A stretch of DNA of 64,000 nucleotides. Source: a virus. Below are positions 7,354-14,651 of this stretch, one piece after another; the first letter of the stretch is position 1; each line of letters starts with the position of its first letter. A program made the position numbers and the translations under genes. The notes under the pieces are model-generated. The model saw only the letters and a program-made list of their open reading frames with translations, was not told where the DNA came from and searched no databases. The stretch spans positions 124,001-188,000 of the IMG/VR virus record IMGVR_UViG_3300044712_000786; one strand, given 5' to 3'.

Positions 7354-7659
7354 TTAAACAACAACTAACGGATTACTGGGAACGACAATGTCATATTCAT
7401 CTAGAGCCGTGCATGGATTGCTTAGCCAACCTTCTGTTTGAGAGCTAATCCATTGAGTTTGTTCTTCATTCAGTTTACTAAATGATGGTACGCCCCAAGA
7501 ACTGGAGCCGAACTTTTCACTAAACAAACCAATACCAGCTAGAGACCGAATCTTTCTTTGGTGTTTGTTCAACCACGCAACGACTTTCTTAAAAGTTTTT
7601 GTTTTATCGCCTTTATAATCGGATATTCTCATATCCCAATCATAGGGAAGATTTAACAT
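7354..7659 (-). CDS. Hypothetical protein (101 aa)
   Basis: Complete frame overlapping the upstream gene by 7 nt. Trp/Ser-rich centre; no motif recognised. Confidence 0.55.
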   Translation of the reverse strand: MLNLPYDWDMRISDYKGDKTKTFKKVVAWLNKHQRKIRSLAGIGLFSEKFGSSSWGVPSFSKLNEEQTQWISSQTEGWLSNPCTALDEYDIVVPSNPLVVV

Positions 7660-7829
7660 TCAGTCAACTCATGAATTGCGCTTCCGCAATCGGAACAAAT
7701 TTCTTTCGTAACCCCTTTATCTCCAACGGTATAGGTAACAGCTTTACAGCATTTGCTTCGGGGCCTTTTCTCTACAAGCATGGAGTTGATATCCTTTAGG
7801 CTCTCCAATAGCCCAGCAATCTCATGCAT
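7653..7829 (-). CDS. Small zinc-ribbon protein (58 aa)
   Basis: Start chosen at ATG 7829, overlapping the upstream stop by 8 nt; the longer frame would overlap 95 nt. Cysteine pairs CC (about residue 27) and CSDC (about residue 45) suggest a zinc site. Function unknown. Confidence 0.5.
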   Translation of the reverse strand: MHEIAGLLESLKDINSMLVEKRPRSKCCKAVTYTVGDKGVTKEICSDCGSAIHELTEC

Positions 7830-8046
7830 AAACGATGACTCTAACTCCCGAGTCACTTTTGAATGGAAACCACTCAGCCCAGCTAGGCTTTTCGGTTTTT
7901 TGTTCTTTCGGGTCATAAATATATGCGCCTACGGAAGTCATGCCGACTACCACGCCATCCATTACGGTTTCCCTTTGGATGACTCCGTCTTTGTTTATTT
8001 CTCTAATTACTTTGCCCTTGCGATAGAGCGATACATCATCGAACAT
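7822..8046 (-). CDS. Hypothetical protein (74 aa), promoter-proximal
   Basis: Start at ATG 8046, 5 nt after a TAGAAT -10 box. Beta-rich with Gly/Val repeats, followed by a Trp/Pro-rich tail. Function unknown. Confidence 0.55.
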   Translation of the reverse strand: MFDDVSLYRKGKVIREINKDGVIQRETVMDGVVVGMTSVGAYIYDPKEQKTEKPSWAEWFPFKSDSGVRVIVYA

Positions 8047-8051
8047 ACCTA

Positions 8052-8080
8052 ATTCTAGCAAGGCTTATGAAAACTGTCAA
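8052..8080 (-). promoter_or_regulatory. Sigma70-like promoter, near-leaderless
   Basis: TTGACA (8080-8075), 17-nt spacer, TAGAAT (8057-8052), then five nt and ATG 8046. Confidence 0.7.
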
Positions 8081-8661
8081 TAAAAAGTTCTCAACATTAA
8101 GATGACATCCCAAGCATCATCTATAGCTCTATGAGTATAATCGGGGGTGTATATCTTAGCCCTAGCCTTACATTCTCCCGTGCTGGGGACAGCGTAGTCA
8201 GTCTTGAAGTTCATAAACATTGGACCGGGGTCCAATATAGTATGTCTAAATCGACACATTTCCATGAAATGAGGCAATTTCTGTAGAAACTGCGCGTCAA
8301 ACCCCCCGAAGTTCTTTCCCGCTGCTGTATAAGGCAACTCTATATTATTGTTTTTAAGAAATAGCTTAAAATATTTAGCTACTTCGCCTTCCCTTAAGAC
8401 GGTGATTCCAGAAGGGGATACTAATTGACCGTTTTCATCCCTCTCGGCTTCAGCTATCTCTTTCAAAACCTCCGCATTCATTGCTAAAGCCGCAGGGGTT
8501 CCAAAGTAGTTATCCCTCCAAACCAAACAATGAAATTTAGGACATTCCTCTAAGGAAAGCTTCTTCTCAGTATCTTCTACAATCGCGCCAATTTCTAACA
8601 AGTTATGCTCTTGGGGGTTTAGTCCCGTCATTTCGCAATCAATACTAATGTAAATCATCAA
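8077..8661 (-). CDS. DEDDh 3'-5' exonuclease (DnaQ/RNase T-like)
   Basis: 194 aa. Exo I motif IDCEMTGL (residues 8-15) has the D-x-E pair, Exo II is FGGFDAQF (about 127-134), and Exo III is HRAIDDAWD (about 178-186) with His and Asp, so it is DEDDh type. Length fits single-domain oligoribonuclease or RNase T-like proteins. Likely trims RNA or DNA 3' ends with two metal ions; with so many tRNAs nearby, RNA end trimming is conceivable. It overlaps the gene that follows the Cys tRNA. Confidence 0.8.
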   Translation of the reverse strand: MMIYISIDCEMTGLNPQEHNLLEIGAIVEDTEKKLSLEECPKFHCLVWRDNYFGTPAALAMNAEVLKEIAEAERDENGQLVSPSGITVLREGEVAKYFKLFLKNNNIELPYTAAGKNFGGFDAQFLQKLPHFMEMCRFRHTILDPGPMFMNFKTDYAVPSTGECKARAKIYTPDYTHRAIDDAWDVILMLRTFY

Positions 8662-8833
8662 ACCTTTCCGATAGAAACCTTCTAGCTTCTGTTATCTCTT
8701 CCTGTTTTTTCTGAATTTGTTGACCGATAGAATAAGAATCAGAAATTTTACCGCGCTCTAAAAGCCATTTAAATGCTTTAATGTCTTCTTCTCGCTTCTG
8801 GATAAAAGTTCTGAGTAATAGTTGATTAAGCAT
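8645..8833 (-). CDS. Small helical protein (62 aa) starting 3 nt after tRNA-Cys
   Basis: Start placed at ATG 8833; the CCA of tRNA-Cys ends at 8837, leaving three nt (TCT) between. Glu/Lys/Gln-rich and probably a helical hairpin. Overlaps the exonuclease gene by 17 nt. Function unknown. Confidence 0.55.
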   Translation of the reverse strand: MLNQLLLRTFIQKREEDIKAFKWLLERGKISDSYSIGQQIQKKQEEITEARRFLSERFDDLH

Positions 8834-8836
8834 AGA

Positions 8837-8913
8837 TGGAGACGCAAGTTGGATTTGCACCAACGAATAGCAAGGTTGCAGCTTGCTGGTTTAGACTACT
8901 CACCCATTGCGTC
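8837..8913 (-). tRNA. tRNA-Cys (anticodon GCA)
   Basis: Acceptor GACGCAA/TTGCGTC, anticodon loop CTGCAAC, encoded CCA. T-loop TGCAAAT (G55), D-loop with TAG where TGG is usual. Confidence 0.9.
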
Positions 8914-8920
8914 CTGAAAA

Positions 8921-9919
8921 TTACTTCAAAACAAGAAGTTGCGTGCCAGCAACCAAATTTCGGTTGAGGCTAGTAGACTGGATAAAGACATGCCACTTGC
9001 CATGACTAGCAGGGTCTACTTGGATTTCGTAATCGGGCAGACCGAGCATATCTCGCGCATTAACGCCAGAATATACCTTCGCCGTTACTTTATCCTGAAT
9101 ACATACCTGTTTGTAAGCTTGAACCTTCTCGGGCTTAGTAATTTGGTAGTAAGCCGAACCTTTGACGTAAGGCTTTCCAGTCCAACTTTCTACGAAGCTC
9201 TTGATATCCTTCTTCTTACTAACAGGGAAAATCTCATATTGGTGAGTCTTTAGCTCATCCAAATTCCGTTTGACACTAGTTGTCGATAGGCTGCTAGCGT
9301 CAAGATTAAAAAGATTCTTTGTACTGCGAACTCCAGTGCTACGAGCCCTCATAAAGGAAGTCGTAACTGTAGTCATAACGTCACCGATATCGTTCATACC
9401 CTTGGCGGTAGTGTCCCAAGTCATTACATTACCGGCGGGGAACCCACAAGCTTTAGCTTGCTTAACTCCATATTCATTGGGGACCATTACGGACACGGTC
9501 CAATTATCCTTGAGTTGAGAAATCGCTTTCTTTAATTGAGGTTCCTTGTTCCGACTAGCATTCTCTTCGCCATCGGTAATAGCAATCAAAAGAAACGCAT
9601 GGTCTCCATAGAGTTGAGGCGTCTGCTCAAGGTCAGAGATTGCTTGCATCGTCCCATCGATAAGCTTGGTATTGCCATTAGTATAATAATGGTCTTTAAT
9701 CCTAGGGAGCCTCAATACATCCATATCGTATACTAGCGGCTCTACGCTGCTATTAAACAAATAAATTGAAACCCGTGTTTCTTGGTCAGTTTCTTTAGAG
9801 CTTTTGGCTAATTGAGCTACGTGAGTGTCAATGACTTTAATGGTTTCGTCCTTGATGCTGCTCATCGAACCGCTCGCATCTACAACCAAAGCTACGTGAT
9901 TGATAAGATTTTGAATCAT
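8921..9919 (-). CDS. VWA-domain protein
   Basis: 332 aa. The N-terminal VWA domain has a complete MIDAS: DASGSMSS (about residues 14-21), a Thr in NGNTKLID (about 82-89) and AITDGEEN (about 114-121). The C-terminal 130 residues form an unrecognised domain. VWA proteins bind partners through metal. First gene behind a strong promoter whose -10 box lies 6 nt from the ATG. One of three VWA proteins in this window. Confidence 0.85.
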   Translation of the reverse strand: MIQNLINHVALVVDASGSMSSIKDETIKVIDTHVAQLAKSSKETDQETRVSIYLFNSSVEPLVYDMDVLRLPRIKDHYYTNGNTKLIDGTMQAISDLEQTPQLYGDHAFLLIAITDGEENASRNKEPQLKKAISQLKDNWTVSVMVPNEYGVKQAKACGFPAGNVMTWDTTAKGMNDIGDVMTTVTTSFMRARSTGVRSTKNLFNLDASSLSTTSVKRNLDELKTHQYEIFPVSKKKDIKSFVESWTGKPYVKGSAYYQITKPEKVQAYKQVCIQDKVTAKVYSGVNARDMLGLPDYEIQVDPASHGKWHVFIQSTSLNRNLVAGTQLLVLK

Positions 9920-9925
9920 ATCCCA

Positions 9926-9953
9926 ATTCTAAAAAGAATTTTTGAAAAGTCAA
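9926..9953 (-). promoter_or_regulatory. Promoter of the VWA gene
   Basis: TTGACT, 16-nt spacer, TAGAAT on the minus strand; ATG 9919 lies 6 nt after the -10 box. Confidence 0.65.
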
Positions 9954-9955
9954 CG

Positions 9956-10168
9956 TTAAAAACCAAAGGGCTGACTAAGAAGCGCCCCGCTATTGGAGAC
10001 CCGATATCGTTGAAGTCTGCCTTCCCTTTCCCATACCCCTGACAATTGAGGGGCAACCCCAGTTAAATAATCCCTTCCCTCTAAAACAAATGTATCTAAA
10101 TCGGCTTGCCCCGTAGGAAGCGAGTGCAAACGATTCATATAATTACCTTGGGAGCCGCTGATATACAT
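9956..10168 (-). CDS. Small hypothetical protein (up to 70 aa)
   Basis: Open frame ending 3 nt before the VWA promoter; ATG 10138 is an alternative start. Composition is unremarkable. Weak support. Confidence 0.35.
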   Translation of the reverse strand: MYISGSQGNYMNRLHSLPTGQADLDTFVLEGRDYLTGVAPQLSGVWEREGRLQRYRVSNSGALLSQPFGF

Positions 10169-10176
10169 ACTCTTTA

Positions 10177-10413
10177 TTACACCTTACAGGGGCATGTATC
10201 CTTTTCGGGATTAACCCCCTTACCACAAACTGGACAAACCCACCCCTTTTTAACGGCAAATGGATAAACGGGATGTATATCTTGAGCCAAGCCCCCAACT
10301 GTCGTATTATAACAGCTATAACACAAATTTTTTCCCTCAAAACAATACAAGGCCGAAGTGAGATTCCCGCAACGAGAACAGGCAAACTTAAATATACTAT
10401 CGTTATCTTTCAT
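10177..10413 (-). CDS. Zinc-ribbon protein (78 aa)
   Basis: Four CxxC-type knuckles (CSRC, CYSC, CPVC, and CPC near the end) suggest two zinc ribbons. The overlapping frame at 10143-10385 looks like a shadow. Role unknown. Confidence 0.6.
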   Translation of the reverse strand: MKDNDSIFKFACSRCGNLTSALYCFEGKNLCYSCYNTTVGGLAQDIHPVYPFAVKKGWVCPVCGKGVNPEKDTCPCKV

Positions 10414-10756
10414 ACAACTTAGCTAGACCATTTTTCAACAGTTCATCATTCAAGTTAGTAGAAGAACCATTAGAATCATAGTAAACTTCAGCTAGATAGC
10501 GCCCAAAGGCGTCTGCTTTGAAAGTTTGGATAACAACCAACTTATTCAAAACCGTATTAACTACGTAAGACTTACCTAGGAGGGCTCTTTGCTTATCCTC
10601 GGCGTTAGAACTCGTTAACTCCCAAGTATTTATGCGATTCAGCCGCAGACGAAGAAGCATCTTTATCTTAAATCCTACATCTACTTCCGCGTCTACCGTA
10701 TCGCCGTCTACTACATTAGTTATTAAAGCCTTGTATAAATATGCTGGTTGAACCAT
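10403..10756 (-). CDS. Staphylococcal nuclease-like (thermonuclease) protein
   Basis: 117 aa. SNase landmarks: NVVDGDTVDAEV (about residues 14-25), RINTWEL (about 41-47), KADAFGRYLAEVY (about 80-92) and LNDELLKNGLA (about 102-112). These place the catalytic Asp, Arg and Glu, with the usual RxxxxE region as RINTWE. Such nucleases cut single- or double-stranded nucleic acid with calcium. No signal peptide, so probably cytoplasmic; phages often carry this type. Confidence 0.85.
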   Translation of the reverse strand: MVQPAYLYKALITNVVDGDTVDAEVDVGFKIKMLLRLRLNRINTWELTSSNAEDKQRALLGKSYVVNTVLNKLVVIQTFKADAFGRYLAEVYYDSNGSSTNLNDELLKNGLAKLYER

Positions 10757-10764
10757 GCATAAAA

Positions 10765-10995
10765 TTACACGCGCAATGGGGCGAAACCCGTAAAATCTAA
10801 CCCATTATGCAATAACTCGTCCCAATAACCTTCAGAGTCTTTATAAATGATTCTCTTAGGGCCGAATCTATTAATGACTTCTTTAACTACCCATTCAGCA
10901 TCATTAGTAACGCTTATGTTTCCTAAATCCAAATCCTCAATATAAACGATATTAGCGGTATCGTTGACTACCTTGAAATCAGCATGGGGTTTCAT
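10765..10995 (-). CDS. Hypothetical protein (76 aa)
   Basis: Acidic alpha/beta protein without known motif. Its start overlaps the end of the upstream gene by 17 nt. Confidence 0.55.
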   Translation of the reverse strand: MKPHADFKVVNDTANIVYIEDLDLGNISVTNDAEWVVKEVINRFGPKRIIYKDSEGYWDELLHNGLDFTGFAPLRV

Positions 10996-11185
10996 TGGGA
11001 TAAATTTTCGCTCCGCTATGTTCCAAAATGTAAGCGGTATAACAGGGCACGCAAAGCTCTTTGTAATTCCAGATGGTATGAAAATTGTCGCCCGTTATGT
11101 TGTTTTCTACCCCACAATCAATCTTATACGAAGATACTTCATCCCTAGTATGGCAAACGTCGCATTCGAGAATAATGTGCTTCAT
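10979..11185 (-). CDS. Small zinc-binding-like protein (68 aa)
   Basis: Cysteine pairs CDVC (about residue 8) and CVPC (about residue 46) resemble a split zinc ribbon. Start overlaps upstream stop by 4 nt. Confidence 0.55.
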   Translation of the reverse strand: MKHIILECDVCHTRDEVSSYKIDCGVENNITGDNFHTIWNYKELCVPCYTAYILEHSGAKIYPNETPC

Positions 11186-11427
11186 ATCGTCTCAATATTA
11201 TTAGGAATAGGTCCAACTTCTCGACCAACTTGCTCGTTCCAATCTTTGTTTATTTCGTCTAATTTGTCCGCTAAAGCCCTGAGTAACCACGCAACAAAAC
11301 AACCGCCTTGATTAGGCGGGGGCCAATAATAAAAATATCCATCTACATCTTTTAGAAAATCGCCTATATAAGCCGTTTCAACGAATACTTGATAACAGCT
11401 ATCGGAATCTTTCTCAAGCCTTAACAT
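11182..11427 (-). CDS. Hypothetical protein (81 aa) starting 4 nt after tRNA-Met
   Basis: ATG 11427 is separated from the CCA of the Met tRNA (ends at 11432) by TTTT only. The product contains YFYYWPPPNQGG and an acidic helix; function unknown. Confidence 0.6.
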   Translation of the reverse strand: MLRLEKDSDSCYQVFVETAYIGDFLKDVDGYFYYWPPPNQGGCFVAWLLRALADKLDEINKDWNEQVGREVGPIPNNIETI

Positions 11428-11431
11428 AAAA

Positions 11432-11506
11432 TGGTAGCAGCAGAGGTACTCGAAACCTCAGGGAAAACAGCCTTATGAAAGCCGCCCGTCACCTAGACTT
11501 GCTGCC
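11432..11506 (-). tRNA. tRNA-Met (anticodon CAT), canonical T-loop
   Basis: Acceptor GGCAGCA/TGCTGCT, anticodon loop TTCATAA, T-loop TTCGAGT, D-loop containing GG, CCA encoded. One of the few tRNAs here with U55 and GG. It overlaps the 3' end of the upstream gene by 34 nt. Initiator, elongator or lysidine-Ile type cannot be told apart. Confidence 0.75.
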
Positions 11507-11706
11507 AGTTTTTTCAGAGAGTTGTCTACTTGCTGCATCGCCCAATCTAGCTTAGACTCGTCCATTTTTTCAACAACGTCCTCTATACTAAGTTCTAAAT
11601 TCTTGTGAGAGTACATTCGTTTAAATACCATCTGATGCCCCTCGGGGAGTTGGCGCAACCCATTTAAAATAGTATCTCTCGCAAAACGCTGCAAAGATTC
11701 GTTCAT
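11473..11706 (-). CDS. Hypothetical helical protein (77 aa)
   Basis: Helical, Leu/Lys-rich, with composition like a small DNA- or RNA-binding or regulatory protein. Its last 34 nt overlap the Met tRNA. Start overlaps upstream stop as TAATG. Confidence 0.5.
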   Translation of the reverse strand: MNESLQRFARDTILNGLRQLPEGHQMVFKRMYSHKNLELSIEDVVEKMDESKLDWAMQQVDNSLKKLAASLGDGRLS

Positions 11707-11846
11707 TACTCCAAGTCTACCAAATCTTTTTCCTCTGTCAATCCCTGATTTATCAGTTTTACAAAGGATTCCCTTAATTTCCTTCGGACCTTTTGATTAG
11801 CCTTTTTTTTATTAAATTTTTTCTGAAGTCTCGCTTCCCTTCTCAT
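11706..11846 (-). CDS. Small basic protein (46 aa) with a clear Shine-Dalgarno
   Basis: ATG 11846, preceded by AAAGGAGG at good distance, one of the very few strong ribosome binding sites in the window. Very Arg/Lys-rich N-terminal half. Overlaps the end of the 86-aa gene. Confidence 0.55.
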   Translation of the reverse strand: MRREARLQKKFNKKKANQKVRRKLRESFVKLINQGLTEEKDLVDLE

Positions 11847-12072
11847 CGTTTCCTCCTTTAATTTGGACTTCAATGGGATTATCCAAGAAAATAGTTTGCT
11901 TCTTCTTTTTACTTAGCCCTGAACGACGTTCATAAGCGACAATAAAAAGCCTGCCTTCATTATCTATTTTGAAGACAGGCTTAACTCTATCCTTGGCGAT
12001 AAGTTTCTTAAGATGATTCTTCACGCTTATATTATAGCGTGGAGCAGATATTTTGTCTACGGAACTATCCAA
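11812..12072 (-). CDS. Hypothetical basic protein (86 aa)
   Basis: Lys-rich, alternating hydrophobic pattern in the middle. Overlaps the secreted-protein gene upstream by 16 nt. Function unknown. Confidence 0.5.
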   Translation of the reverse strand: MDSSVDKISAPRYNISVKNHLKKLIAKDRVKPVFKIDNEGRLFIVAYERRSGLSKKKKQTIFLDNPIEVQIKGGNDEKGSETSEKI

Positions 12073-12506
12073 ACAGCATTAATTTTATCAAGCTTCTTAT
12101 TATAGCTATAGACAATGTTCGTCCAAGGGCCTACTTCATAAGACCCTACGGTAAAAGCATTTGAGCCAACGGGACGGCACCAGAATTTATATGTCCCGCT
12201 GGGAACGCTTTTGGCTAGCAAATTGACAAAAGTAAAATTAGTAATTGACTGCCCGTTAACCCTTAAGAACTGAAATGTCCCAGTGGTATTAGGCAGAGCA
12301 GGGTCTTCATCCAGAATTTGACCCGCTACCAAGTTTGTGGTAGTAACCGCTACAACATTAGTGCTCGAAACCCCAATATCATACCCGAGAACGGTATAAC
12401 TAGAATCTACATACTTCTCCCAACTTAATAGGGATTTAGAAGTAGCTGTTTGCGCAAACGCACTAAAACCAGCCAAAAGACAGACGGTAAATAGTAACTT
12501 TTTCAT
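12057..12506 (-). CDS. Secreted Thr/Asn-rich protein (149 aa)
   Basis: A signal peptide (KKLLFTVCLLAGFSAFAQ) with a likely cut after AFA is followed by a beta-rich, Thr/Asn/Val-rich domain resembling FN3-like or adhesion modules. Export implies a role at the host envelope or outside the cell. One of several related secreted proteins scattered in the minus-strand half. It starts 19 nt after the His tRNA. Confidence 0.6.
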   Translation of the reverse strand: MKKLLFTVCLLAGFSAFAQTATSKSLLSWEKYVDSSYTVLGYDIGVSSTNVVAVTTTNLVAGQILDEDPALPNTTGTFQFLRVNGQSITNFTFVNLLAKSVPSGTYKFWCRPVGSNAFTVGSYEVGPWTNIVYSYNKKLDKINAVWIVP

Positions 12507-12525
12507 AAACTTTATTACACTAAAA

Positions 12526-12599
12526 TGGTCCGGTAGTCTGGATTTGCACCAGAACAGTTCCCTTCACAGGGGAAGATGCTACATTACATCACGTACCGG
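12526..12599 (-). tRNA. tRNA-His (anticodon GTG)
   Basis: Acceptor CCGGTA/TACCGG, anticodon loop CTGTGAA, T-loop TGCAAAT, CCA encoded. An extra T at 12600 can pair with the discriminator A in place of the usual G-1. Confidence 0.9.
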
Positions 12600-12600
12600 A

Positions 12601-12695
12601 TAAATCGGGAAGGAGTTATCAATTCCCCGCTGACTCAGTCGGCTTTTCAAGGGCCTTATATAGATGATAAGTCTAAGTTTCTGTATGCTAAAGCT
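12601..12695. other. Intergenic stretch, small hairpins only
   Basis: Between tRNA-His and the 66-aa gene. Holds a CGGGAA/TTCCCG-type hairpin and a CTGACTCAG palindrome; no gene seen. Confidence 0.3.
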
Positions 12696-12896
12696 TTATG
12701 AGAGCTTTACCCGAAAGTCTAAAATCTCTTCTGGAAAATATAATTCATCCGCCCTAAGAGCATACTTAGTATTAGAGCCATGAGGACGAACGGTCCAAAG
12801 TTCCGTTTTATATTCTTCAAAATACTCTTTTTCTAATACGTCAACGGTCTGACCGTAGTTTAGTCCAAAAACAGGTTCATTAATAATTGCTATCAT
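12696..12896 (-). CDS. Hypothetical protein (66 aa) starting 4 nt after tRNA-Leu
   Basis: ATG 12896 is separated from the Leu CCA (ends 12901) by ATTT. Beta-rich and acidic; possibly an SH3-like fold by composition only. Confidence 0.55.
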   Translation of the reverse strand: MIAIINEPVFGLNYGQTVDVLEKEYFEEYKTELWTVRPHGSNTKYALRADELYFPEEILDFRVKLS

Positions 12897-12900
12897 AAAT

Positions 12901-12984
12901 TGGTAGCCCCGAAGAGACTTGCACTCTTAAAACCATCGGGTTTAAGCCGAAATGCTGTTCTATTCGCAATAAGGTCACGGGGCC
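12901..12984 (-). tRNA. tRNA-Leu (anticodon TAA)
   Basis: Acceptor GGCCCCG/CGGGGCT, loop CTTAAAC, T-loop TGCAAGT, CCA encoded. The variable region is short for a bacterial tRNA-Leu, while the D-arm region is long. Confidence 0.8.
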
Positions 12985-12991
12985 ATTAAAT

Positions 12992-13069
12992 TGGTACTGG
13001 CGGCAGGAGTTGCACCTGCGAGCATCTAATTTTGAGTCAGATAGGTATTCTAGTTCCCGTCACGCCAGC
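12992..13069 (-). tRNA. tRNA-Leu (anticodon CAA)
   Basis: Acceptor GCTGGCG/CGCCAGT, loop CTCAAAA, T-loop TGCAACT, D-loop with TAG, CCA encoded, short variable region. Overlaps the 3' end of the metallophosphoesterase gene by 33 nt. Confidence 0.8.
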
Positions 13070-13660
13070 ATTAAATTTAGGAAAAGCCATCTTAAAGAAG
13101 AACTTGCTCGTTTCCTCTTTAACATATCTTACTCCTACTTTGTGTTCATCTGTAATAACTACATATGAAGGAACAATATCTATAAAAGAACCGCTATTAG
13201 CGTAAATTACATCGCCATCTTTATAGACTTCAGGATGATGATTATGTCCCAAAAATATAGCTTTGTAATGTTCCCGCTCTGCAAAATCCAAGGCTCTCGG
13301 AATCATCCGTCCCTTTGAAAACAAAGAGGAAAACTTATGTCCATGAGCCGCATAACACGCATCGCCATCTATAAACCACGAGTATGAATCTAAAAAATTA
13401 AGAGAAGTTATCTTATCTAAGCCGAAAATTCTGCTATCATGGTTGCCCTTCGTAACCACAAGTCGGCCCATTCTTTCCATTCTCTCTAATCGGCGCAAAA
13501 TCTGTTCATCATCTTTTCTCAACTTTCGAGCATAACGAAAATCCAATACATCCCCATTAACTATAAAAAGCTCCGCTTCTTGGTCTAGCACTTTGTTAAT
13601 CGCTCGGCGGTTGCAATAGGGATTTCCCAAGTGCAAATCCGATAGAACTACATTCTTCAT
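13037..13660 (-). CDS. Metallophosphoesterase
   Basis: 207 aa. Calcineurin-like motifs in order: SDLHLGN (about residues 7-13), NGDVLDF (about 35-41), KGNHDSR (about 71-77), AHGHKF (about 108-113) and LGHNHHPE (about 136-143), with the metal ligands Asp, His and Asn present. Most like small UDP-diacylglucosamine pyrophosphatase-type or general phosphodiesterases. Substrate unknown. A promoter ends 6 nt before ATG 13660. The last 11 codons overlap tRNA-Leu(CAA). Confidence 0.85.
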   Translation of the reverse strand: MKNVVLSDLHLGNPYCNRRAINKVLDQEAELFIVNGDVLDFRYARKLRKDDEQILRRLERMERMGRLVVTKGNHDSRIFGLDKITSLNFLDSYSWFIDGDACYAAHGHKFSSLFSKGRMIPRALDFAEREHYKAIFLGHNHHPEVYKDGDVIYANSGSFIDIVPSYVVITDEHKVGVRYVKEETSKFFFKMAFPKFNAGVTGTRIPI

Positions 13661-13666
13661 GTGTAT

Positions 13667-13694
13667 AGACTAGCGACTTTTTTTAAAAAAACAA
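13667..13694 (-). promoter_or_regulatory. Promoter of the metallophosphoesterase gene
   Basis: TTGTTT, 16-nt spacer, TAGTCT on the minus strand, ATG 13660 after 6 nt. Confidence 0.5.
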
Positions 13695-13705
13695 GAAAAA
13701 AAAAT

Positions 13706-13791
13706 TGGCGGTTCGCAGATGTTCTGCCCATCATTCCTTGCGGAACCATCCGCTTTCCAAGCGGTGATAGTCCTTGACTACTTTACGAACC
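13706..13791 (-). tRNA. tRNA-Ser (anticodon GGA)
   Basis: Acceptor GGTTCGT/GCGAACC, loop TTGGAAA, long variable arm TTCC-GCAA-GGAA, T-loop GGCAGAA (G55), CCA encoded. Confidence 0.85.
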
Positions 13792-13792
13792 A

Positions 13793-13878
13793 TGGCGGAT
13801 AAGTATGATACCGCCTCATATCCCCGTGGGGACGCATAGTTTTCGAGACTAGCCTTAGTCTTACTAAGTTACTTATCC
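13793..13878 (-). tRNA. tRNA-Ser (anticodon CGA)
   Basis: Acceptor GGATAAG/CTTATCC, loop CTCGAAA, variable arm CCCC/GGGG, T-loop GGCGGTA, CCA encoded. Only one nt separates it from the Ser(GGA) gene. Confidence 0.85.
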
Positions 13879-13882
13879 AAAG

Positions 13883-13974
13883 TGGCAGAGGGGTAGGGAA
13901 ATGCTCCCTAGTCCGAATTTACGGCTCCGTGCTGGTTTCAAAGCAGCCCTTAGCTCTTGCTAAGTTACCCCTCT
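13883..13974 (-). tRNA. tRNA-Ser (anticodon TGA)
   Basis: Acceptor AGAGGGG/CCCCTCT, loop TTTGAAA closed by a C-C mismatch, long variable region, T-loop AGCATTT, CCA encoded. Confidence 0.8.
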
Positions 13975-14248
13975 ATAATCCTAAAACTCTTCTTTCCTCT
14001 AAATTAAGTTTCTTGAGGGCCTTAAGTCTGGTTCTTTCTCTCAGACCTGATTCGTTTTCCTCTTTAATGCGTGCGGCATCAGCTTTATCATGCTTAGCTA
14101 TCCATTTTCGAGTCTCATTAGTAAGCTCTTTTTCGAGATTATTTCTTCTCAGAATAGTTCTCATATCGCAAGCTGCGCGAGTAGCTTTGTCAGCTTCTTT
14201 TCTGAGAATGCTCTCTTCGCTTTCTCCGTAATCACATCTACAAGGCAT
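13973..14248 (-). CDS. Hypothetical charged helical protein (91 aa)
   Basis: Almost entirely Arg/Lys/Glu/Ala helix after a CRCDYGE N-terminus; probably coiled coil. Ends 2 nt inside the Ser(TGA) tRNA. Function unknown. Confidence 0.55.
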   Translation of the reverse strand: MPCRCDYGESEESILRKEADKATRAACDMRTILRRNNLEKELTNETRKWIAKHDKADAARIKEENESGLRERTRLKALKKLNLEERRVLGL

Positions 14249-14259
14249 ATAGTTTCTTT

Positions 14260-14457
14260 CTAAATAGCGGTTGCGTTGTCATCCATTACAATTTCGTGCA
14301 TGAGTTGACGAATCACAGAAGGATTGACAGCACCCTTATAGTACTTCAGAATATTACCTTCTAACTCTTTCACGGATAGGACTTTCCAGTTAGAAAAGTT
14401 CCCCCGCAATAACTTTAGAAGTTCTTCTTTCGTCGGTTGAGTGCAAGCTTGTTGCAT
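14260..14457 (-). CDS. Hypothetical protein (65 aa) starting 4 nt after tRNA-Ser
   Basis: Start placed at ATG 14457, because the longer frame enters the Ser(GCT) tRNA (CCA ends 14462; spacer TTTT). Helical; no recognised motif. Confidence 0.55.
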   Translation of the reverse strand: MQQACTQPTKEELLKLLRGNFSNWKVLSVKELEGNILKYYKGAVNPSVIRQLMHEIVMDDNATAI

Positions 14458-14461
14458 AAAA

Positions 14462-14551
14462 TGGCGGTTAGTTGAAGTCCTGCCCTCCATGCCCTTTCGA
14501 GGCACAATTACGTTAGCACCGTATTCTAAGAACTTTCTTAGTTAACTAACC
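14462..14551 (-). tRNA. tRNA-Ser (anticodon GCT)
   Basis: Acceptor GGTTAGT/ACTAACC, loop GTGCTAA, variable arm TGCC/GGCA, T-loop GGCAGGA, CCA encoded. Confidence 0.85.
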
Positions 14552-14558
14552 ATTAAAT

Positions 14559-14650
14559 TGGTCCCTCAGGGGAGAATCGCGCTCCTTCGTCTAACTACCC
14601 CACTTATTTTGAGACATTAGATTTACAGGCTAACGTGGGGAACCCTCGGG
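14559..14650 (-). tRNA. Deviant tRNA-like gene, possible Tyr-type GTA loop
   Basis: CCA encoded and a T-arm GGAG/CTCC with loop CGCGATT. The acceptor CCCGAGG/CTGAGGG has internal mismatches. Loop CTGTAAA (GTA) is closed by a 4-bp stem that follows the acceptor after only about 10 nt. A CCCCAC/GTGGGG pairing spans the loop. A normal tRNA-Tyr exists at 22314, so this may be a decayed or specialised copy. Confidence 0.5.
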
Positions 14651-14651
14651 A

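Noticed and set aside
8939-9736. Plus-strand frames opposite the VWA gene
   Set aside because: They are antisense shadows of a gene with clear VWA motifs.
10143-10385. Separate 80-aa gene overlapping the zinc-ribbon gene
   Set aside because: It is a shadow frame of the gene at 10177-10413, which has ordered CxxC motifs.
12601-12695. A further tRNA after tRNA-His
   Set aside because: No CCA, T-arm or acceptor pairing could be found.
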